Assembly (NCBI GenBank): GCA_016550415.1
Contig: JABXGU010000049.1
Coordinates: forward strand, 1-21,433
Reading direction: 5' to 3'
DNA from: an archaeon
Lineage (GTDB): Archaea; Asgardarchaeota; Hermodarchaeia; Hermodarchaeales; Hermodarchaeaceae
Length of the DNA stretch: 21,433 nt
The position numbers and the translations under genes are program-made. This document shows positions 15,774 through 21,433 of the stretch, piece by piece (position 1 is the stretch's first letter; each line of letters opens with the position of its first letter). The notes below the pieces were generated by a model. The model worked only from the letters and a program-made list of their open reading frames with translations, did not search any database and had not been told where the DNA came from.

Positions 15774-16156
15774 GTGTTCAAGCCACCCAAATGACATGTG
15801 CTATCTGTGATAAACAAGTTACTCTAGAGATAGCTCGACAAGACTGGTGGCTTTGCACAATTTGCGGCAGCTATGTTTGCCCACAATGTTATATAATATT
15901 CCGAGAAAGTGGACAAGATTTTTGTCCGGGAACTATTGTGCGTGGTGTTGAACAGCATTTACCTCATTTCACCCGATTTCTTGCTCCTCGCGCAAATGCA
16001 TCGCCAAATGCTGGAGAACAACCAACTGTCGCTATACTTGGAGATGTCCGCCGCCGTACACCCCTCCCTAGAGGAGGCAGAGTTATAATTCTAGGCGACG
16101 CTGACCCTGAAAGAAACAATGAGAGCCAAGCCACAGGAAACGACCATGACAGTTAA
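15770..16156 (+). CDS. RING-like zinc-binding protein of the Ubl operon (candidate E3)
   Basis: A 128-residue protein whose first 63 residues carry a full binuclear zinc pattern: C10-x2-C13, C29-x2-C32, C37-x2-C40, C52 and H63. The spacing and residues such as TLE, FCP and RGV-x2-H match the zinc protein at the end of the SMC operon, so the two are paralogues. The pattern resembles RING-type treble clefs, which recruit E2 enzymes. The tail is disordered and contains PTVAILGD (85-92) and GRVIILGDAD (103-112), related to the motifs in the E2-like tail. Start ATG overlaps the previous stop. Most likely the E3-like partner of the E2-like protein; ligase activity is inferred, not visible. Confidence 0.7.
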   Translation: MSVQATQMTCAICDKQVTLEIARQDWWLCTICGSYVCPQCYIIFRESGQDFCPGTIVRGVEQHLPHFTRFLAPRANASPNAGEQPTVAILGDVRRRTPLPRGGRVIILGDADPERNNESQATGNDHDS

Positions 16157-17723
16157 TCTTCCCATTCAAATGGCGATAGCGGCACCATCAAAATCCAATG
16201 ACCTACCAGCAGTAAATCCTGGAGAAGAGGTCAAAATCACACTCACCCGCACATTTGGTGGCCAAAGTGATCGATATGACGCCGGAGAATTGCTTGTTAC
16301 TGATCCTTTTGGTGTCTTAATCACAAAAATTCCCTTTAGCTTTGGAGAATATACTCGCGGTCAATTCAGGTTTCATCTTGGTAAACACAATTTATCTGGC
16401 ATCTATCAGGTCATCGTCAGCTTCAAAGGGAATAGAGGTACGAACACCCCCACCAAAACGACAATCTATGATGATACATCTATTGATGGAGAGATTTTTG
16501 GCTCCTTTTTACTAAAAGGAGGATACCCATCCATCGTAACACATCGTGTGACATATGAAGCAAAGATTACTAACAAATCCAGTAACCCGCTCAGACATAT
16601 TCAAATGTTCATTGCTGTCCCTCCTCCACTGCCACCCCGCCAAGAAGTTCTAGATTTACAAATCAGACCAGCTAGTGGCAGTCAGGCCAATGACTTATCA
16701 GGGAATAACTGGGTGCACTTTATCCATGATGAGCTTCCTCCACTATCGCATATCACATTTGGGTATACTGCTCTGATTCGGAGTCGCTCAGTCAGATATT
16801 CGTTGCCAGCAACAACAACGGATTTTCACATTCCTGAGAATATTAGGGATTATACCAAACCCGAACTGTTTATCGATTCTCATCACCACCTGATTAAGGA
16901 CCTAGCAAGGGAGATAGCCCGTACAAATCCCTTGCCAGTTCAATTCGTGTCAGCTGCAATGCGCAAAGTGTATAGGATTTTAAAGTATGAGGCACAAAAT
17001 GAGGAAAAAGGAGCAGCCTTTGCTATTGAGAATCGAAAAGGGGATTGCACCGAGTTTGCTGCTCTATTTACAGCCCTGTGCCGAGCGCATGGTCTTCCTG
17101 CTAGACTGCAAGCGGGCTTTGGCTTTGATGGAACCCGTTTCGAAAGACATGCATGGAGTGAGGTTTGGATTCGAGGTCTTTGGGTTCCCGTGGATCCTAC
17201 TTGGCATGGAGTAAGTGGGCTTCTAGGAATTACTAGTCGTCACATTCCTGTTATTATTGGAAATTGGATGTCGAATCGTATCCGTCAAGAATTGAGCTAT
17301 TCTTGGCGTGCCGTTAAAGGAACAGCATCACCGGATTTATCGATAAAATGGAAGGTTCAACAAGTTGCTAGGGTGAGTGCAGAGTCAGGTATGCCCCGGG
17401 ATGCAGCACCAGTTCAACTTCAAGCTAGTGTCCCCGATGCTATTCCTAGGGGAAATACTCTGCAAGTTAATGCCACTGTTACACCCATTCCAAAGGGAAG
17501 GATCCCACTGGAATATATGGCCTTGACAGCCACTATTTCAGATGGCGAAATGGATAATGTGGTAGCAATAGAACCTTTTCCAGCAAATCTTCAAACACCA
17601 ATAAATTTGAGACTAACTGTACCCATGCCAAATTCATTATCAAAGACCACTCTGAGCCTACGTCTGTGGGTTGACCGAAAACCAACTTCTACAGTCTGGC
17701 GAAAAACCATCGGGCTTTTATAG
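16146..17723 (+). CDS. Cytosolic transglutaminase-fold protein with flanking beta-sandwich domains
   Basis: Last gene of the Ubl operon, about 525 residues. It has an N-terminal Ig-like region (about 10-115), a second beta-rich region (about 125-230), a transglutaminase core (about 240-360) and a C-terminal beta-sandwich (about 385-525). The papain-like triad is intact: GDCTEF (C301), RHAWSEVW (H335), PVDPTW (D350). No signal peptide or membrane segment is present, so unlike many prokaryotic relatives it should act inside the cell. The fold makes or breaks amide bonds, so it could remove, process or cross-link the Ubl; that is inference. ATG 16146 is preferred because AGGAAA lies six bases upstream; the frame is also open from ATG 16119, overlapping the RING-like gene further. 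Confidence 0.82.
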   Translation: MTVNLPIQMAIAAPSKSNDLPAVNPGEEVKITLTRTFGGQSDRYDAGELLVTDPFGVLITKIPFSFGEYTRGQFRFHLGKHNLSGIYQVIVSFKGNRGTNTPTKTTIYDDTSIDGEIFGSFLLKGGYPSIVTHRVTYEAKITNKSSNPLRHIQMFIAVPPPLPPRQEVLDLQIRPASGSQANDLSGNNWVHFIHDELPPLSHITFGYTALIRSRSVRYSLPATTTDFHIPENIRDYTKPELFIDSHHHLIKDLAREIARTNPLPVQFVSAAMRKVYRILKYEAQNEEKGAAFAIENRKGDCTEFAALFTALCRAHGLPARLQAGFGFDGTRFERHAWSEVWIRGLWVPVDPTWHGVSGLLGITSRHIPVIIGNWMSNRIRQELSYSWRAVKGTASPDLSIKWKVQQVARVSAESGMPRDAAPVQLQASVPDAIPRGNTLQVNATVTPIPKGRIPLEYMALTATISDGEMDNVVAIEPFPANLQTPINLRLTVPMPNSLSKTTLSLRLWVDRKPTSTVWRKTIGLL

Positions 17724-18206
17724 TTGAATCCCACATGAGCATCTCCGTCAATTATAGCAGAATGGTTTCACCTAGCTTCCACTCCCCCCCAGCACTAAAT
17801 ACTTGAACAGACCCACATAATACCGGTGATGTCTTTGGCTGAAGAAAAACCACCACAAAAACGAAAACCATACCTAAACCCACGCCACTGGCGAATCAGA
17901 TATCAAGCAGGAAATGACGAAATAATTAATATTGAAGAATGAAAGCTACTTTGCCCTTTTCATGATTTGATCCATCAGAGTATACAAGTCATTGACCATG
18001 ATGCAGCTTCTAGAAATTTTGAGATAAAAGTCGAGATTTACGTATCTGCTGGCTTATAATCTGCAGCAATAATTTTTGGTGGAACTCAAAAGAATTTGTA
18101 TTTTGTATCTTACTTGTCTTGCCCTAACTACTCTGATACTATTTGCCTTTATCAGAAGAGTAATAACACCAAGCCCGATTGAAATCTCCTTCTATTGGTG
18201 CTAGCT
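17724..18206. other. Long intergenic stretch with one small candidate ORF
   Basis: About 480 bases separate the transglutaminase-fold gene from the Asp-box gene. I see a C-run (near 17785-17791), a small open frame (17829-17942, listed separately) and no convincing tRNA, hairpin terminator or repeat. The part from 17943 to 18194 is AT-rich and without a recognisable gene; it may contain the promoter of the surface-protein gene, but no strong TATA box stands out. Confidence 0.4.
17829..17942 (+). CDS. Possible 37-residue small protein
   Basis: A short frame from ATG to TGA encoding a basic proline-rich first half (EEKPPQKRKPYLNPRHW) and an ending DEIINIEE that loosely recalls the hydrophobic-acidic motifs of the Ubl operon. 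An AT box AAATACTT around 17800 lies about 25 bases upstream, which would suit a leaderless transcript, and GGTG abuts the ATG. It is too short for confidence and may be chance. Confidence 0.3.
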   Translation: MSLAEEKPPQKRKPYLNPRHWRIRYQAGNDEIINIEE

Positions 18207-19946
18207 ATGCACAGAAGACCATTCATCACAATCTTGCTATTCATAGCTCTCCTCGCAGCCCAGCCACTGCTAATTAGCCCCCAAGGCATAAGAACGGGAT
18301 TCCTGCCTCGCACCTCCTCACGCCCAATAATAGGACAGAGTCAGGTAGATAGTGATGATGTTCGGTTCGGTCACAATGTTCGAATTATAGATCATGCTGT
18401 ACCATATGCGTGGCAAGTGGAGCCTACACTAGCAGTATTGAGTGACGGGCAAATACTTGCTGGATTTAAAGAAGCAGAAAGCGATTCAGGTGGCGGGTTC
18501 CGCGTAGGGTTTTCTTATTCGACGGATAATGGAAAAACATGGAGTCCTAATATCCTTATGGATCCCACTATCCCTGGTAACCGACAATCGGATCCATGGT
18601 TGGTTGCAGATGCAGATGATAATGCATATTTCGTTTTTTTGGACTGGAATGATGTAGCCAGTGGTATTGGTGTTGCGAAGAGCATAGATGGTGGCGTAAC
18701 ATGGTTACCTACAGTTCAGGCAAGTGACACAACAGGCGGATTCGACGACAAAGAGACCGCCTGTATCGATGCTGAAGGTAACATATACATTGTCTGGGAT
18801 TTCTACGCTGATGTTGGTCCAACTGAAATGCGATTTACAAAATCCGTAGATGGAGGTACTACATTCCAGCCCACAACCCCAATACTCACGCCCTATATAC
18901 CCTACATTACTTGTTTTCCTAATGGTACTCTTTTTGTAGCGACAAATGAATGGCAGGGATTGGGTGGAACTCCATCTCAAGATGTGTGGATTAGCCGCTC
19001 TAATGATGGTGGTGTAACATGGTCACCCCAAATTCCTGTAACTCCTTTTGAAGTGGATGAAGTGGGTATTATCGATGTAGTCGATACAGATAGCCAGAAC
19101 AATATTTATGTGGCATATTCAGCGGGCACTTGGGATTTCATTGGGAATATTTCACCTTACGAAAATTACACGGAGATTTACGTTACCAAGTCAACGGATG
19201 GCGGTTTCACCTGGAGTAGTCCAATAATGATTAACAATGTGACAACTGGTGTTCAACGAATGGCGGAAATGCATATTGACGAAACTGATACTATTCATGT
19301 TGCTTGGCTTGATGGTCGTGATGGTGAGTGGAACATTTACTATAGCTATTCTGATGATGGGGGAACTTCATTCCACCCAAACGTTCGTGTAACTAGCGAA
19401 GGAACACCACTCGATTATTGGCGACCAGGCGACTACTTCACAATGCGCACGGGTCCAAACGGAGTCTGTCTTGTCTGGACAGATGGGCGAGGAGAAGATT
19501 TAGATATTTATTTTGCTGCCCAAGACTTTGCTGCTCCGACAGTCACTCATTTACCAGTCAGCCAATGGTGGGTAAATACTCCATTAACACTTACCGTTGA
19601 AGTTACTGACGATGACTATGTTGAAACAGTTTGGGTAGGCTATCGAACCTCTTCTGACAGTGATTTGCGTTATATTCAGTTCGCGAAAATAGCTAATAAC
19701 ACCTATCAAGCAACAATCCCCGCTACTGATATTGTTGGAATCAGCCTTGATTATTCCATTATTGTGTATGATTCAGCTGGGCGAGTTACCCGTCTTCCCA
19801 TTAGTGACGCTGAATGGTTCACAATCGCCCTATTCCCAATTTCCTTCAGTATGTTGCTCGTCATTGTCAGCTCTATAGCAGTGATTACTGTGGTAGTGAT
19901 TTTTTCAGTGTGGTTTCTCCGACGTACTCCTTCATCGCGACCTTAG
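18207..19946 (+). CDS. Membrane-anchored Asp-box (BNR, sialidase-like beta-propeller) surface protein
   Basis: A surface protein of about 579 residues. It begins with a basic N-terminus and signal peptide (RRPFITILLFIALLAAQPLL). A beta-propeller domain (about 50-440) follows with at least six Asp-box repeats: STDNGKTW, SIDGGVTW, SVDGGTTF, SNDGGVTW, STDGGFTW and SDDGGTSF. Next comes an Ig-like domain (about 450-530), and a C-terminal membrane helix (SMLLVIVSSIAVITVVVIF) with a basic end anchors it with the propeller outside. Asp boxes occur in sialidases and in non-enzymatic propellers; I did not identify the sialidase arginine triad, so the activity is open. ATG 18207 is preferred (TTGGTG six bases upstream); the frame is also open from TTG 18195. 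No evident link to the Ubl genes. Confidence 0.82.
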   Translation: MHRRPFITILLFIALLAAQPLLISPQGIRTGFLPRTSSRPIIGQSQVDSDDVRFGHNVRIIDHAVPYAWQVEPTLAVLSDGQILAGFKEAESDSGGGFRVGFSYSTDNGKTWSPNILMDPTIPGNRQSDPWLVADADDNAYFVFLDWNDVASGIGVAKSIDGGVTWLPTVQASDTTGGFDDKETACIDAEGNIYIVWDFYADVGPTEMRFTKSVDGGTTFQPTTPILTPYIPYITCFPNGTLFVATNEWQGLGGTPSQDVWISRSNDGGVTWSPQIPVTPFEVDEVGIIDVVDTDSQNNIYVAYSAGTWDFIGNISPYENYTEIYVTKSTDGGFTWSSPIMINNVTTGVQRMAEMHIDETDTIHVAWLDGRDGEWNIYYSYSDDGGTSFHPNVRVTSEGTPLDYWRPGDYFTMRTGPNGVCLVWTDGRGEDLDIYFAAQDFAAPTVTHLPVSQWWVNTPLTLTVEVTDDDYVETVWVGYRTSSDSDLRYIQFAKIANNTYQATIPATDIVGISLDYSIIVYDSAGRVTRLPISDAEWFTIALFPISFSMLLVIVSSIAVITVVVIFSVWFLRRTPSSRP

Positions 19947-20035
19947 CAATTTAGTTAACGTCAGTGCTGAACTATTCGAGTTATAGCCAACGGTTTCATG
20001 TTACCGCAAGAAGGCTAATGGAACGTTCAAAGGAG

Positions 20036-20932
20036 CTACAATGTTTCCCCCATTCTAGATTTAGATTGCATTTTCTTGTGCAGAGTCCTACAAAAAATCT
20101 CTGAACATGCCCGATTTGGCATAATTAATCCACTTTGAGATTTGTGTTGACGAAGATTATAATGGATGAAGCGTCCAATTGCTGGCTCAAGACCCTCCTG
20201 CCATTTGCCAGTTATACGCCACTGTTTTAAGCCCACTAAGACACGAGTCGCTTCCCAAGCCATTATTGCACCCACAACGGAGGTTACGTAGCTTATCATG
20301 GGAAATCGTGGAAGTGTGTCCACAAAGAAGGGGTCACAATGAGTACGAACCTGGTTTGCTAAGACATGGTCAACAAAATCCTGACTCCAAGAACAAACCA
20401 TACAGGCCGTATGGGGTGGTGCTAAAACTTCAACTGATACAAAGTCCATTCCCATAGCACCATTGACAATTAGACGAGGGGGCTGAAGGCTCAGATTTTT
20501 TGCATTGAGTAAGAATCGGGCATAATGGTTGTCCACACCAACAAGAACCAGATCAACGTTCCACACCTTGTCAGGAGCTTCCTGAATTGGTAAGGCATAG
20601 GGTTCAACAATAGTATCAGTAGCTAGTTTTGGCAAGCGTTCTGCAATTGCATCCACTTTGAACTTGCGTTCATGATCTTCTGGTCGGAAAAATACACATC
20701 GGTTCAAATTAGAAGCAGCCACTTTGTCAGGGTCAACTAGAATGATTTTACTCACACCTAGTAATCCGAGATTCTTGCAGACTTCATTTCCAACGGCACC
20801 AGCACCCACCATAAGAACTTTGGCAGCTTGAACTCGTTTCAGGTTATCAGAGCCAAGCCAACGACGTGTCCGGTCATGGCGGTCGCGTTCGAAGAAATCC
20901 AATTCCAAGGGAGTCGGTGTTTCCTTGGGCAT
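20036..20932 (-). CDS. E1-like (ThiF/UBA-type) Ubl-activating enzyme
   Basis: A compact 298-residue enzyme that should adenylate the Ubl C-terminus. Nucleotide-binding GAGAVG (43-48) is followed by LVDPD (D67) and NLNR (R78, the arginine used across E1/ThiF/MoeB), then K92 and GVDNHYAR (D134). Zinc cysteines appear as C177-x2-C180 with a possible second pair C276 and C281. C199 (RTHCDP), before the helix VTSVVGAIMAWEATRVL, is in the region of the catalytic cysteine of related enzymes. No ubiquitin-fold domain is present at the C-terminus, so E2 recruitment must differ from that of large eukaryotic E1s. It follows the JAMM gene after nine bases with GGGAAA before the ATG, forming a JAMM-E1 operon. 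Confidence 0.85.
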   Translation of the reverse strand: MPKETPTPLELDFFERDRHDRTRRWLGSDNLKRVQAAKVLMVGAGAVGNEVCKNLGLLGVSKIILVDPDKVAASNLNRCVFFRPEDHERKFKVDAIAERLPKLATDTIVEPYALPIQEAPDKVWNVDLVLVGVDNHYARFLLNAKNLSLQPPRLIVNGAMGMDFVSVEVLAPPHTACMVCSWSQDFVDHVLANQVRTHCDPFFVDTLPRFPMISYVTSVVGAIMAWEATRVLVGLKQWRITGKWQEGLEPAIGRFIHYNLRQHKSQSGLIMPNRACSEIFCRTLHKKMQSKSRMGETL

Positions 20933-20941
20933 ATTTTTTCC

Positions 20942-21433
20942 CTACATTTCTGTCTCTTCTGGTGGCTTGGGTACATCGGGACGATATACGCAGTAATCAA
21001 CACGTTCTAATTTCAAGGGTGCTTCAACCTCAAAACGCTGAAGCATGAACACCTTGAAGATTCGACTTATTGGATCGATGAGGAAAAAGACATTCCCTTC
21101 AGCGTAGAATGGGGTTTTGAAGAAGGTGCGCATATCGATGCCTGAAAATTCTGGATCTGTTCCGAAGGGATGAGAGTGCCAAAGCCCAACTACGCGTGGT
21201 GCTTGAGGGCTGGAACCATATCGGTCGTGAAGTGCTAGTCGATATTCCAATATTCCTTCAGGAGTAAAACGGGCATAAGCTGTGCTAGATTCAACCCGTC
21301 CTGTAGCCCAGTCAGTTACCCGTACATACTTTACATTGTTCCAAGAGCGACGGAATCCAAGAATTACACCAAGTGCTTCCCTTGGAGGTCTTTTTCTGGC
21401 TGCCCTCCGGCAAAAATGGAAGATATCCCAATA
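20942..21433 (-). CDS. JAMM/MPN+ metalloprotease (partial, N-terminus outside the window)
   Basis: The frame is open to the right edge, so the first residues are missing; 163 residues are visible. The JAMM elements are all present: the glutamate in EALGVILG (E19 of the visible part) and HSHPFGTDPEFSGID (H86, H88, S97, D100). The spacing between the second histidine and the serine is eight residues, one more than the usual seven, while SGID matches Rpn11 and CSN5. Such zinc isopeptidases cleave Ubls from targets or trim Ubl precursors. Here it could remove the terminal aspartate of the Ubl (tail GD) and recycle conjugates. It is encoded directly upstream of the E1-like gene. A TTG start at 21250 would split the motif and is rejected. 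Confidence 0.85.
   Translation of the reverse strand, partial: YWDIFHFCRRAARKRPPREALGVILGFRRSWNNVKYVRVTDWATGRVESSTAYARFTPEGILEYRLALHDRYGSSPQAPRVVGLWHSHPFGTDPEFSGIDMRTFFKTPFYAEGNVFFLIDPISRIFKVFMLQRFEVEAPLKLERVDYCVYRPDVPKPPEETEM

Noticed and set aside
18207..19946. Sialidase (neuraminidase) enzyme call
   Set aside because: Asp boxes alone do not establish sialidase activity; I could not identify the arginine triad and nucleophile tyrosine with confidence.
20942..21250. JAMM gene starting at TTG 21250
   Set aside because: The frame continues open to the window edge and includes the conserved EALGVILG segment of the JAMM fold upstream of this codon.
1..21433. CRISPR arrays, tRNA or rRNA genes, IS elements
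   Set aside because: No regularly spaced repeats, no tRNA-like T-arm motifs outside coding frames, and no transposase-like frames or flanking inverted repeats were seen on reading both strands.

Overview
The window looks like a chromosomal piece of an archaeon, most plausibly an Asgard-type lineage such as Thorarchaeota. This is inference: genes are intronless, many start at TTG or GTG behind AGGTGA or GGAGG ribosome binding sites, upstream regions carry TATA-like AT boxes, and eukaryote-like protein families sit together. No rRNA, tRNA, IS element or CRISPR array was seen, and intergenic space is short apart from about 480 bases at 17724-18206.

Left part (1-9340). This is a mostly metabolic and surface region. 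It holds a Gfo/Idh/MocA oxidoreductase, a small unknown acidic protein, a TIM-barrel glycosidase-like protein, an Eis-type GNAT acetyltransferase and a GPH-family sugar transporter. These are followed by a secreted endonuclease/exonuclease/phosphatase protein with a lamin-tail domain, an NTF2-like small protein and a histone-deacetylase-fold protein whose usual catalytic tyrosine is replaced.

Centre (9347-17723). This is the highlight: two operons diverge from one short intergenic region. The minus arm is four overlapping genes: an SMC ATPase with Smc5/6-like motifs, a kleisin-like protein, a tandem winged-helix protein resembling Nse3/MAGE and Nse1, and a RING-like zinc protein. The plus arm encodes a ubiquitin-like beta-grasp protein, an E2-like protein with a single cysteine at the expected active site, a short charged protein, a second RING-like zinc protein clearly paralogous to the first, and a cytosolic transglutaminase-fold protein. 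The E2-like, charged and RING-like proteins share a short hydrophobic-acidic motif (RVxIL followed by acidic residues) that resembles SUMO-interacting motifs.

Right part (18207-21433). A membrane-anchored Asp-box (sialidase-like) surface protein is followed on the opposite strand by a JAMM metalloprotease (cut by the window edge) and a compact E1-like protein, which complete the conjugation cascade.

Reading of the whole: the window encodes what looks like a full ubiquitin-like conjugation pathway (modifier, E1, E2, two RING-like candidates, JAMM protease, possible transglutaminase-fold partner) next to an Smc5/6-like DNA-organising complex. In eukaryotes Smc5/6 carries its own SUMO and ubiquitin ligase subunits, so the layout suggests an archaeal complex coupled to a dedicated protein modifier. 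The gene-level calls rest on visible motifs; the functional coupling is inference from gene order and the shared zinc finger.
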